Positions 14,294 to 22,800 of a DNA stretch of 25,453 bases are shown one piece after another. The translations under genes and the position numbers were made by a program. The notes beneath the pieces were generated by a model that was not told where the DNA came from, searched no databases, and saw only the letters and a list, made by a program, of their open reading frames with translations. The first letter of the stretch is position 1; each line of letters opens with the position of its first letter. The stretch comes from a virus. The stretch is taken from IMG/VR virus record IMGVR_UViG_3300034407_001456, positions 1-25,453 of that record; one strand, given 5' to 3'.

Positions 14294-15187
14294 TTAAGTG
14301 TACTGCCACTTTCTTAATGCTTCATCTACTGCTCCAGAATTCCAACGTTCTGGTGTTGTACTCCAAACTTTGGGTGAAATCCAAAGTTCACAATTCTCAC
14401 ATGATTCATAATCCTCAAATGGAATTGCTAAAATAGGAAGATTATAAAAATCATAATCATCTCTTCCTGTCACTTCTTCTAATATTTCAAAACATCTTAA
14501 ATTATCATAAGATGTTAAATCTTCTCTTGTGTTCGGTGTGTACTTTGTACTAAATATCTGTCCTACCGAGCCTGTTGTGTTTAATACTGCATTGTAATAT
14601 TGTTCTGTTTCACAATCTTGTATCTTAAAATACTGCCCCTCAGGGGCTATCAAAAAAAAAAGACAACGATTTTTATCATTGTGACAGGTAAGGTTAAATG
14701 TTGCTGACCAACCTGCCAGCCCGTTATCAAACCGGTCCACAAAGGGTTCACACGTTATATCTCCAAATATCTCAAACCCATCTACTTTGTTCTGTGTGTA
14801 TGCTGTTAAATCATTTATAGCTGCTAATGTGTTAGCATGTATATCAACAACATCATCAGTACCATAAAAAGGAATAGATTGTTTATTCTCTGCTCCATTA
14901 CTTTCGTTCTCTAATACTTTATGTTTATCTGCTATTATTAATTGAATACGATATTCAGTTGTATTTTGTCCAAATACAGCATCTTGAATCAACACATTAC
15001 CAACAGGGTATTGAGGGAACTGAACGTTATCAATTGAGAAAACATCACCTTGAGTTACGTGAGCAATTGAAGGATGATTCTTCATTATAGTTTTAAAATA
15101 GTTTAATGTATTATAGTACAGAGTAAAGTTAGTCTGCGTATCATTAACTATTTGAGCCTGTGCTGGTGTTTGTGATGGTGTGCTCAT
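14294..15187 (-). CDS. Neck/tail terminator-like protein with C-terminal extension and internal slippery site
   Basis: A 297-residue protein in two parts. Residues 1-180 resemble a Bacteroidota phage family placed near the connector (a helix NYFKTIMKNHPSIAH, then a strand set ending VDGFEIFGDITCEPFVDRF and AGWSATFNLTCHNDKNRC) and are plausibly the tail terminator or neck protein. Residues 183-297 (from IAPEGQYFKIQDCETEQYY) look like a separate, Cys-containing surface module. The two parts are joined exactly at a run of ten T (14652-14661 on the minus strand). A GC-rich hairpin lies six bases beyond the in-frame T-TTT-TTT heptamer. A -1 slip there gives FDSP and then UGA, producing a 182-residue protein without the module. 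The start is ATG at 15187, one base after the connector gene. Function is inferred from context and pattern. Confidence 0.6.
   Translation of the reverse strand: MSTPSQTPAQAQIVNDTQTNFTLYYNTLNYFKTIMKNHPSIAHVTQGDVFSIDNVQFPQYPVGNVLIQDAVFGQNTTEYRIQLIIADKHKVLENESNGAENKQSIPFYGTDDVVDIHANTLAAINDLTAYTQNKVDGFEIFGDITCEPFVDRFDNGLAGWSATFNLTCHNDKNRCLFFLIAPEGQYFKIQDCETEQYYNAVLNTTGSVGQIFSTKYTPNTREDLTSYDNLRCFEILEEVTGRDDYDFYNLPILAIPFEDYESCENCELWISPKVWSTTPERWNSGAVDEALRKWQYT
14635..14661 (-). promoter_or_regulatory. Candidate -1 frameshift signal: T10 slippery run plus GC-rich hairpin
   Basis: Reading the minus strand, T10 (14661-14652) contains the zero-frame heptamer T-TTT-TTT (14660-14654). A six-base spacer TTGATA follows, then a five-pair all-GC hairpin GCCCC-TGA-GGGGC (14647-14635). 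The -1 frame meets its stop codon UGA exactly in the hairpin loop (14642-14640). The geometry matches known -1 frameshift cassettes; use in vivo is inferred. Confidence 0.5.
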
Positions 15188-15188
15188 A

Positions 15189-15701
15189 TTATAGATTTAT
15201 TCCTCCGAAGTATTGGTTACTCTGGTCAGGATATACTTGTGTACTATCACCAACTGATTGTAAATATTCGGGGATGTTTTGTGAATTAGCCAATAAATAA
15301 TCTTGTAATCTCGTTGCGTAATAATCTGCATTGTTTAATGCTTTACTCAATAGATAATCTATCTCATTCTTACCAGGAGATACTGATTGTTCACTAATAT
15401 GTTTAACTGCTCCATTTGATTTAAATGATATAGCTGAGAATGGGATATACTCAACACACGAATACCATATGATGGTTGGTTTTACATAATCAACTACAAG
15501 TGTTTCGTAATAACCAGTAAATGGGGTCTGTGCTTCTATATCATCTTGTAACTTATTGTACAATACAGTACCAAGTAAGTTAAGTAAGTACTTTTCTTGT
15601 GCAGTTCTAACAAATGGTAAAAGTGCATCAGCATCAATAGCACCACCTAACGGAGTGTTCTTGATAATATCGTTTCGTGTTATTAATAATCCAAATGCCA
15701 T
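15189..15701 (-). CDS. DUF6712-like head-tail connector protein
   Basis: A probable adaptor between portal and tail. The frame is open to 15749, but the likely start is the ATG at 15701 (MAFGLLITRNDIIKNTPLGG), four bases after the portal stop codon; the upstream Met would overlap the portal gene by 44 bases. The 170-residue protein has the pattern of the DUF6712-like connector family: TRNDIIKNTPLGGAIDADAL at the start, AQEKYLLNLLGTVLYNKLQD, then YVKPTIIWYSCVEYIPF and a C-terminal helix-rich part ending in QYFGGINL. Position directly after the portal fits a connector ring. Confidence 0.72.
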   Translation of the reverse strand: MAFGLLITRNDIIKNTPLGGAIDADALLPFVRTAQEKYLLNLLGTVLYNKLQDDIEAQTPFTGYYETLVVDYVKPTIIWYSCVEYIPFSAISFKSNGAVKHISEQSVSPGKNEIDYLLSKALNNADYYATRLQDYLLANSQNIPEYLQSVGDSTQVYPDQSNQYFGGINL

Positions 15702-15705
15702 ATCT

Positions 15706-16977
15706 TTAATCTTTGTATATTTCTGTTTCGTAATATCTATCAAAACCAAAATCAGTAGGTCTCATTGGTTCTCTTTCTGAACTAAGTTCGAGTTCTGTTG
15801 TTTCTTCGTTTTGTAGATTATCGTTAATATCATCTTGTACTTCTTCAATAGTTGAATCAGTATCATCAGCCGTATCTGCAAGTATTACAAGAGGAGTAAG
15901 TTGTTCGAATGCTAAATCGTATGAACCCCACCCACCTTCAACTAATACTTTATCTATTGCAGTTAAAAGAATAGATTGGAAAGGTTGAATTGTCATTGTT
16001 TGAAATATAGAATAAGCTGTTTTCATTTCCTCTGCTTGAGAAGAGAATCCATTTGCTGCAGTTCTAATACCAAATAATAAAGGTGATACGATTCTGTGTG
16101 ATACTAAGATTCTATCTTGTGCGTATTCAGCCACATATTGGTACTTCTCATGAAGGTTCTCAATAGGAATGGTATCAATGGTTGGCTTGTTGATTGCATC
16201 ATCGTTAAAACTCACCATAAACCTTCCGGCATTACGTGTTCCACTAAACTTAGTTTCCATTAACGCTTCGATAGTTTGTCTTTCTTCAGGTGCAGGTACT
16301 CCATTATTGAAGTTAACCATAGCTACTGGTAAGAACCCATTCTCTATATTGTTAATGTGTAAGTTAGATAGCTCAGCTTCTGTAAATGAATATTGTACAG
16401 AAGATATCCAATCTGGTAATGAATAGTAATATCTATTAGGTTCGTATTCTTTAATATAAAGAACTTCTCTTTCTTCAGTAGATGTACCGAATGAAGGGAT
16501 ACGAATCTTTTCTTTTTGTTTTCTAACATCATTCCAATCAGTACAATAGAAATATGCTTCTACACGTGTACTAATACCGATTTTCTCTGCTCTAAGAGTT
16601 TGTGCAGGAACGTGATAAAACTTAATTACTTTTGTATGTTCTTTATTCCATAGAACTTGGAATGCAGCATTACCATATAACTTTAAATCAAAAGAAACTC
16701 TTTTTAAATCTTCAGCTGGTATTAACTTTGCAAGTGCAAGAGAGAACTCATTATCTTTAGTTACTAATCCTTTACCATATATTAAATCCGATACACCATC
16801 TATACATGCGGCTGATGTTGTAGATGTATTGTAAGCTTCTGTTAATAAATCGAAGAAGTCATCTTGGTCATGAACACCCACAGGTACCCATTGGTATCTT
16901 GTTTTGATATCCTCAGTTACAATTGGAACTTCCTCCCTTGTAAAGTTTACCACAGAAAAGTTTTGATGTTGTTTCAT
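15706..16977 (-). CDS. Portal protein
   Basis: Probable portal, the dodecameric ring through which DNA enters and leaves the head; 423 residues, near the usual HK97-type size. The N-terminus has a short leader, then EAYNTSTTSAACIDGVSDLIYGKGL, like the start of portal cores. Next come DLKLYGNAAFQVLWN, KVIKFYHVPAQTLRAEK and a clip-like beta region. The helical stem/crown part has NGVPAPEERQTIEALMETKF, then SHRIVSPLLFGIRTAANGFS and a helix TMTIQPFQSILLTAIDKVLV, which is characteristic of portals. The C-terminal tail is acidic. Its neighbours, the connector downstream and packaging genes on the same strand, agree. It follows the tail tube rather than the terminase, an unusual order. Its start overlaps the stop of the preceding gene by four bases. 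Confidence 0.82.
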   Translation of the reverse strand: MKQHQNFSVVNFTREEVPIVTEDIKTRYQWVPVGVHDQDDFFDLLTEAYNTSTTSAACIDGVSDLIYGKGLVTKDNEFSLALAKLIPAEDLKRVSFDLKLYGNAAFQVLWNKEHTKVIKFYHVPAQTLRAEKIGISTRVEAYFYCTDWNDVRKQKEKIRIPSFGTSTEEREVLYIKEYEPNRYYYSLPDWISSVQYSFTEAELSNLHINNIENGFLPVAMVNFNNGVPAPEERQTIEALMETKFSGTRNAGRFMVSFNDDAINKPTIDTIPIENLHEKYQYVAEYAQDRILVSHRIVSPLLFGIRTAANGFSSQAEEMKTAYSIFQTMTIQPFQSILLTAIDKVLVEGGWGSYDLAFEQLTPLVILADTADDTDSTIEEVQDDINDNLQNEETTELELSSEREPMRPTDFGFDRYYETEIYKD

Positions 16978-17363
16978 AATACTATATAATCGTTATCTGT
17001 TTGATTTGATACGTACCCATCGTTTTGAGTTTTGTATATCGTCTTATCAATTGATTGAGATGCGTACACTTGCATACTTCCTCTCCATATTTCTAATTGA
17101 TTAGAACCACTTGTTGATATTACTTTTGTTAGATACTCATCACCAGTTGAGGTGTTACCTTCTAAACTCTGTGAGTAAGTTAATATGTTCTCATAAGGAT
17201 TAAAAGTGAAAGAACCACTTAAATCATATGATGATGTAGCGTGAGTATACAGATTATATAGTTCAAGTGTTAACTCATATGAGCCAGTATCACCTTGAGA
17301 ACTAGCACTATCTTCTGTTCTTACTACGAATTCGTTTGATTGTGATATATAATAACTAAGCAT
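16974..17363 (-). CDS. Small beta-rich virion protein (129 aa)
   Basis: A 129-residue Ser/Thr/Tyr-rich protein with repeated beta strands (SYELTLELYNLYTHATSSYD, NQLEIWRGSMQVYAS). The arrangement of alternating strands with a final LEIWRGSMQV-like strand is one I have seen in small Ig-like virion proteins of Bacteroidota and marine phages. A longer frame begins at 17390, but the better start is the ATG at 17363 (MLSYYISQSNEF), because a copy of the recurring promoter-like element occupies 17385-17397 and would lie inside the longer reading. The gene is the first of the unit that includes the portal; a stop overlap (ATGA-type) couples them. Whether it sits on the head or the neck is unknown. 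Confidence 0.58.
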   Translation of the reverse strand: MLSYYISQSNEFVVRTEDSASSQGDTGSYELTLELYNLYTHATSSYDLSGSFTFNPYENILTYSQSLEGNTSTGDEYLTKVISTSGSNQLEIWRGSMQVYASQSIDKTIYKTQNDGYVSNQTDNDYIVL

Positions 17364-17384
17364 TATCTTGGTCTTATCTCGTTT

Positions 17385-17397
17385 TAACATATAACAA
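17385..17397 (-). promoter_or_regulatory. Recurring intergenic element, copy 3 (upstream of the portal unit)
   Basis: On the minus strand it reads TTGTTATATGTTA followed by AAAC, preceded by GGA exactly as in copy 1. It lies 19 bases beyond the end of the terminator that follows the tail tube gene and 21 bases before the next start codon, the expected place for a new promoter. This is the best-supported copy. Confidence 0.52.
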
Positions 17398-17416
17398 TCC
17401 GATAATAACTTATAGT

Positions 17417-17448
17417 AAAAAGAAAACCCCTCACTATTGTGAAGGGTT
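17417..17448 (-). terminator. Rho-independent terminator after the tail tube gene
   Basis: On the minus strand AACCC-T-TCAC pairs with GTGA-G-GGGTT around the loop AATA (17448-17425). This gives nine pairs with one mismatch, followed by the T-rich tract TTCTTTTT. It lies 40 bases downstream of the tail tube stop codon and just before a promoter-like element. Confidence 0.85.
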
Positions 17449-17488
17449 AAACTTTTAAAAGTATTATACTAATGTATATACTATCGTC

Positions 17489-18022
17489 TTATGAACTCAC
17501 TATTGTTGGTGCTACAACCAACCCAGCGAATGGGTCAGATGCGGTTGCTCCGTTAAGGAAAGCTGCTGGAAGAGCTTCTTCACCAGTCATTGTAAAGTTA
17601 TAACCATACAAATCTCCTAATCCTGCTCCTGTCTGAATTGTACCTGCGGTCATTTCAGCTCCATTTACTTCTCCTACTAATAGTGCTTCACCATTCTTTG
17701 TATGAACGATGATTTGTGGTCTACCATAAGCCAACAATTTCAATTGTGTTGTCATCTCATTAGTTAATTTTTTCAAACTAACACTTAATTCTTGTGAAAA
17801 GAACGTAGTTCCATTATCACGTGATGAGTTCACAGTTTCTGTATATGCAGAAGTACCTTTTAGCTCGTATTTGTAGACAGTGTATCCATCTAAATCAGAA
17901 ATCTCTCCATCTGTATTCTTATCGAAAGAAGCAGAATCGTAGTTCATGAAATAAACAGCTTGTAATCCTCCAATGGATTCTTTACATTGTTCCTCTCTAC
18001 CTTGACTTATTAAACATGCCAT
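17489..18022 (-). CDS. Major tail tube protein
   Basis: Probable tail tube subunit of 177 residues. The pattern fits tail tube proteins of Bacteroidota siphophages: an N-terminal CLISQGREEQCKESIGGLQA with two Cys followed by VYFMNYD, a YKYELKGTSAYTETVNSS strand pair, DNGTTFFSQELSVSLKKL, IIVHTKNGEALLVGEVNG and AGLGDLYGYNFTMTGEEALP, where the DLxGYxxxxxGEE end is typical. It is the next gene after the capsid protein, and a terminator on each side suggests separately tuned, abundant expression. Unlike most genes here it has a Shine-Dalgarno-like AGAGGA eight bases before the ATG, which fits a highly translated product. Confidence 0.78.
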   Translation of the reverse strand: MACLISQGREEQCKESIGGLQAVYFMNYDSASFDKNTDGEISDLDGYTVYKYELKGTSAYTETVNSSRDNGTTFFSQELSVSLKKLTNEMTTQLKLLAYGRPQIIVHTKNGEALLVGEVNGAEMTAGTIQTGAGLGDLYGYNFTMTGEEALPAAFLNGATASDPFAGLVVAPTIVSS

Positions 18023-18050
18023 ATCGGTTTTCCTCTGTTTTTAATTGTTA

Positions 18051-18078
18051 ATAAAAGGGGTGAGGTTAATCACCCCTT
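18051..18078 (-). terminator. Hairpin terminator or attenuator between capsid and tail tube genes
   Basis: On the minus strand AAGGGGTGA and TCACCCCTT (18078-18055) form a perfect nine-pair stem with a six-base loop, followed by TTAT. The T tract is short, so partial readthrough into the tail tube gene is likely; no promoter-like element is seen between the two genes. Confidence 0.7.
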
Positions 18079-18100
18079 AGTTATATTGCTTATAGTTCGG

Positions 18101-19045
18101 TTATGATAAACCGTATCCTACTACTTCATTGTTGAATCCAGTAGTAACACCAGCGGTGTAACGCATGATTACTCTGAAATTCTGTGAACCATCAATGTCC
18201 GCCATGTCTAAAACACGTACTTCATTATAGTCTGACATCAATCCTGTCCCGAAGTGAAGGTTTGATTTCTGTGCTGCAATTACAACATCTCCACTAAGTC
18301 CTGGTGTATGAACTAATTCAATACCTTGGAAGTTAGCTGGTTTCTCACCTACGTTCAACATGTTGTTGTATGAACCTACATTAGTAACACCTGATTGAGA
18401 TGATTGCCATGCTTTCATTCCTTTAGTTGATAGGTAGATAACTACATCTTCTTTTCCGTATACAGTTGCTGGAATAGCTTCTACTGTTGAAGTTAAGATA
18501 TCTACTATGTTAGCTGCTGTAATTGCTGCAGCTGGTTCAGCTGGAATAATTACTGAATCTGCTGAACCAGAAGATGCAAATAATATTGATTCGAATCCTG
18601 CGAATGAACCATTAGTTGCAGTTCCTTGCCAGATAGCTGTTTCAGTAGCTTCTGCTACTTTACCACCTACGTAAGATACTAAGTAATCTGTAAAGTTTCT
18701 TGGAATCTCATCGAATGCAGAGTATCCTAAAGAAATTGCTTCCCAGGAATCCAAGAAGTTTTGCTTACATAATTCAAGGTTTACTTGAAGCTCTTTTGGC
18801 TCAAGTACTGCTTCAGAAATTCCTACTGAACCAGTAGTTTCGAAGTTACATGATGCATCAGATACGATACCTGATACGTCTAATTTTTGGATTACCTCTT
18901 TGTATTTTACATTTGGGTGAATCTCAACGTTTCTTTGGTCAAGTGTTTTAGCACTTAACAATGCTGCTGCGATAAAATCTGCTGCTGCTTCACCTGCATA
19001 GGTAGAAGTTACAGTAGGTAACGCAAAGTTTTGATTTTTTCTCAT
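18101..19045 (-). CDS. Major capsid protein
   Basis: Probable HK97-fold capsid protein; 314 residues. The N-terminus (MRKNQNFALPTVTSTYAGEA) is helical and short, without a large delta domain, which fits the presence of a separate scaffold gene just upstream. Features include EVIQKLDVSGIVSDASCNFE, LQVNLELCKQNFLDSWEAIS, an E-loop-like and spine-helix region NFTDYLVSYVGGKVAEATET followed by AIWQGT, then a P-domain/A-domain style section with VVIYLSTKGMKAWQSSQSG and GIELVHTPGLSGDVVIAAQ. The C-terminal FRVIMRYTAGVTTGFNNEVV is typical of capsid proteins of this class. Leader GAAAGAAAAAAAA before ATG. It is flanked by the scaffold candidate upstream and the tail tube gene downstream, a familiar trio. 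Confidence 0.78.
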   Translation of the reverse strand: MRKNQNFALPTVTSTYAGEAAADFIAAALLSAKTLDQRNVEIHPNVKYKEVIQKLDVSGIVSDASCNFETTGSVGISEAVLEPKELQVNLELCKQNFLDSWEAISLGYSAFDEIPRNFTDYLVSYVGGKVAEATETAIWQGTATNGSFAGFESILFASSGSADSVIIPAEPAAAITAANIVDILTSTVEAIPATVYGKEDVVIYLSTKGMKAWQSSQSGVTNVGSYNNMLNVGEKPANFQGIELVHTPGLSGDVVIAAQKSNLHFGTGLMSDYNEVRVLDMADIDGSQNFRVIMRYTAGVTTGFNNEVVGYGLS

Positions 19046-19063
19046 TTTTTTTTCTTTCGTTAA

Positions 19064-19732
19064 TTAACGGTTATACAATTTTTCAAGAACTGATGAATGA
19101 TATGATTTCTTGAATGAATCTTTTTGAACCTTAGAAAACTTAGATGTGTCAACAGGTGCACCATCCAATTTCTTAGCTTCAATTTCTTCATCCTCTTCTT
19201 CTTCCATCTCTTCTTCTTTGATTTCTTCTTCTGCTGCTTTAAGTGTCTTTTCTAACTCACTAATTCTGTAAGCCATATCCTCTACTTTTTTAACAACTTC
19301 TTCTAAGTTGATTGTTACTTCTTCTTTTTCTTCAGTTTCTTCAACCATTTCTTCTTCGGTTTCTTCTACTGCTTCTAAAGCTTGAGTAATCTCTTCATCA
19401 ACTTTAACTGTTTCAGCTTCAAGTTCTGTTTCTTCATCTTCTACAATGTCCTCTAACTCAACGTTTTCACGTTCGGTGATGACACCTCCCTCCGTAATGA
19501 TTTTGAAACGAACAGTCTCACCTTCAGCTCCAGTAAGTTCTAATTCGTGTTCTCCATCTGGCGCTGGTGATTTTGTTCCATCTTCTGAAACTACCTCAAC
19601 CAATTCACCTACATCGAAAGTGGAAGATTCCAAAATAGTACCATCTGCTAATTTTGCATACGTTAAAGCAACTTCTTCACTTTTAAGTGAAAGTAAGTTT
19701 GCAATTCGTCCTAATACTGTGTTTGAATTCAT
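19064..19732 (-). CDS. Acidic coiled-coil protein, probable capsid scaffold
   Basis: A 222-residue protein with very strong acidic bias. A beta-rich N-terminal part (about 20-80: LTYAKLADGTILESSTFDVG, PAPDGEHELELTGAEG) resembles a small domain I know from head assembly proteins of Bacteroidota phages. A long Glu-rich helical segment follows (about 88-195), with a coiled-coil core LEEVVKKVEDMAYRISELEK. The end is basic (SKVQKDSFKKSYHSSVLEKLYNR in part). An acidic helical middle with a basic C-terminus directly before the capsid gene is the usual layout of a scaffolding protein, and the XkdF-like protease in this window would then degrade it. A copy of the promoter-like element lies 17 bases upstream. 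Assignment rests on composition and position. Confidence 0.65.
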   Translation of the reverse strand: MNSNTVLGRIANLLSLKSEEVALTYAKLADGTILESSTFDVGELVEVVSEDGTKSPAPDGEHELELTGAEGETVRFKIITEGGVITERENVELEDIVEDEETELEAETVKVDEEITQALEAVEETEEEMVEETEEKEEVTINLEEVVKKVEDMAYRISELEKTLKAAEEEIKEEEMEEEEDEEIEAKKLDGAPVDTSKFSKVQKDSFKKSYHSSVLEKLYNR

Positions 19733-19749
19733 AATTATCTCTCGGTTTT

Positions 19750-19763
19750 TAATACTATAACAA
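19750..19763 (-). promoter_or_regulatory. Recurring intergenic element, copy 2 (upstream of scaffold and capsid genes)
   Basis: On the minus strand it reads TTGTTATAGTATTA followed by AAAA. It overlaps the perfect dyad CTATAAC-TTT-GTTATAG (19756-19772), and the upstream part also gives TAACTTTG, an exact match to the Bacteroidota -7 consensus TAnnTTTG. No convincing -33 TTG is present at the normal distance. Confidence 0.48.
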
Positions 19764-19808
19764 AGTTATAGTTGTTTATATTCATTTTTATACCATCTGG
19801 TATTTTTA

Positions 19809-22800
19809 TTATACTAAATCACCAGATATATCTAAATACACCCCAGTCACTATAATTGGATAATTAGTTCCATCATATGTAGAACCTACTGATTTTAATG
19901 TTATAGTATCTACTGCATCAGCTGCCTGTGATGCTGTATATGGTGATTGTCCTGCTGCATACATTACATTGTATGGGTCTCCGTATGAACCTGTTACAAA
20001 ATTAAGATTTCCAAATCCTACTGATGGTTGTTTAACCATTAAGGTTACTTCTCTGTTTAAGTTATTTCCAACTAAATCTTGCATGGCCACGTTAGTTGTA
20101 GTACCATTTATTAAGGTAATTACAAAGTTATCTGTTTCATTAGTAAGGTTTACATTCGCAGCACTTGCTTCTTGTCTGTTTTTGTAAACAGCTGTATTAA
20201 AGTTTGTAGCTCCATTTACGGTAAGTCCGGCATTAAAAGAAACCGGTTGCGGTGATTCTATTGCAACATTTGAACCACTCAATTGTAATATACCACCATT
20301 TGCTTGTAATCGTATTGTGTTAGAACCAATTGTAACTGTACCCGTTGTAGATTCTATTATTGGTGTTATAACTGCTTCTCTTGCTTCGAATTGAGTTGCT
20401 ACTACTGGTACACCAGCTACTACATCAACAGAACCACTAATAACTGTATTAGAACCAATTGTAAATGTACCTGTCTGTGATTCTATAAATGGCGATATAA
20501 CAGATTCATTTGCTTGTACTTGTGTTGCTTCTATCGGTACATTGGGCATTAATGTTAACGAACCACTAATTATTGTGTTGTTTGATAATGTAATAACAGT
20601 AGCATTATTTACTTGTATTGTATCTACTAATAACGCTGGTGTTGCAACTTCACCAGCTTCTACTAAACCATTAGGGTTGTTGATAACTTGATTTGCTCCA
20701 CTTAATGATATGTTACCAGAGGGAACATCTATCTCTCCGTTTAACTGAATGTTCCAACCTTCTGCAATAGCACCATTTTGTGAATTAACTATAAGTCTTG
20801 GTTGTATAGCATCTGTTACAAATAATGAAGGTGTGTCTGCATTTGCAGGTTCTGATTGTAAAGAGTTTGCAAACAGTTCTCCACTAACCTCTATAAAACC
20901 GAACATTTGAATTGCAGGTTGTCCTAATGATTCAAGTCCACCTGCTTCAATTTTAAATTTCCTTCCATTTGAATTAAATATATCCATTGGTGTAGTTCCA
21001 GCAAGAATACTCGGAAAAGTTCTAAATCCTTCATCACCTGTTATAGTAGTACCAAAGTGTATTGTGGCATCTCCTGCTAGATATTCAGCAGAACTTGATA
21101 TATACTGATAAAACATTGGTTGTGCAAGTGTACCTCCAAATTGAGGTCCACGTGCAGTATATACACCAACAGTGTCATTATATTTACTTTGTAATTGATA
21201 TCCATAGTTGTTTATTTTTGTAGGAGTACCTGATATCCAAAGAGCAGTATCATTATTATCTGAATCTAATGACCTACCCCATACACCACCTGCTGTTAAT
21301 TGTGTAAATGGAATACTATCAGATGCACCTTTAATTCCAATTGAATCAGTACCTATAATTGCTGAGTTACCACCAGCATCTTCTACAAATATCTTATTTT
21401 GTCCTTGTTCTGATATTACGTTTAATCCACCTTTAAGTGTTAACTCTCCTTCATTGTTGTTAGCTGAAGATGAGTTAAATAAGGTTAGAATATCATTATT
21501 ATTTTTTTGAACTGTAAATATCTTAAAATTACTATCTGTTGTTTCATCATTAATTGTTGTAACACCATTTATAGTTTGTGCTTGTGTAAACGTATTACTT
21601 ACATTTGTATAAGCTATATTTGAATCTAAAGTCAATCCACTACCATCACCAACGAATGAACCTGTGAATACAGATGCAGATACATCACCATTTATAGTTA
21701 GGGATACTCCACTATCTACTGAGGATGAACCTTGCATTGTGATTTTATCACCTCTTAATCTTACTTCTCCAATTGCTCCGTTAGATAAGAAGGAACTGTA
21801 ACTATCACCATGTCCTAATCTTAGATTATTTGCTGGACCAAGCTTAGCTTGTACACCATATCCACCAGTAATGTTACCAACTGAACCGAAGGAACTACTT
21901 AAAGTGTTTCCACCATAGATTTCTATACCTGTAAGAGTGGAACTATCAAACTTGGTTATATAATCAGGTCCTGGTGTAATAATTACATCACCCGTACCTC
22001 CATTGTTTTGTAGAACTAATCCATCGTTATTTTGTATAGTTTGCCCACCTGTAAAGGTGTTAGAACCTAATGTTGCAAATGAACCAGTTATATCAGCTGA
22101 TGGAACATTCTCCCATAGGTCTAATCCTGAGTTGTATTTTAACACATCTCCGTTAGAGGCAGATGTTATTGTAACATCATATAACTCTGTTAGAGCAGTT
22201 CCTACTTCAACCTTAACATAAAGTGAACCATTTGGTGCTGAAGTTATTACAAACCCTACTTTAACTAATTGTGATGGGGCAGTTGGTTTAATATTGGTTA
22301 ATCCCCCTGGCGTTGTATCTGATAGGTATAATGGGTCTCCATCTTGCCAATCCTCTACCCCAGGTCCTCTTGTATCTATTCCCCTTACTATACCATTTGT
22401 AGTTACAAATCCTTCTTGATTAATTAGGATTGTTTCTGTTACTACCCCAAGAGTAGATTGTGCATCTACTCCATCTGCTGATGCTAACTCAACTGATAAT
22501 CTATTTCCTTGTGCTCCTAGTATTTGAACTACTTGGTAATTTGCTTCTAATAAATCAACACCTGATTTGTTTACAGTTCTTGTTACTAATTCTTGTCCTA
22601 CTTGTAAGGTTACATTACCACCTTTTAATCCAAGATTTAATGTTCCATCAGTATCATTCCAACTCATTCGTTGTTCGATAGCAGTATCTCCTCCTACCAA
22701 GAAATCTACATGTGATACTTGTTCTGCATTACCTTCTAATCGTGATGCGGTTAGAGCCGAAGTAGCAACACCAGTTGCTAAAGATAAATCTATTTGAGAT

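Noticed and set aside
15702-15749. Earlier start for the connector gene at 15749
   Set aside because: It would overlap the portal coding end by 44 bases and adds residues outside the family pattern; the ATG at 15701, four bases after the portal stop, fits better.
16344-16532. Minus-strand 62-codon frame inside the portal gene
   Set aside because: Out of frame with the well-supported portal, lysine/leucine-rich, no leader, and no family resemblance.
19776-19808. Possible terminator after the large fibre gene (ATACC/GGTAT hairpin followed by A-rich DNA)
   Set aside because: The stem has only five AT-rich pairs and no T tract on the minus strand, so I do not call it.
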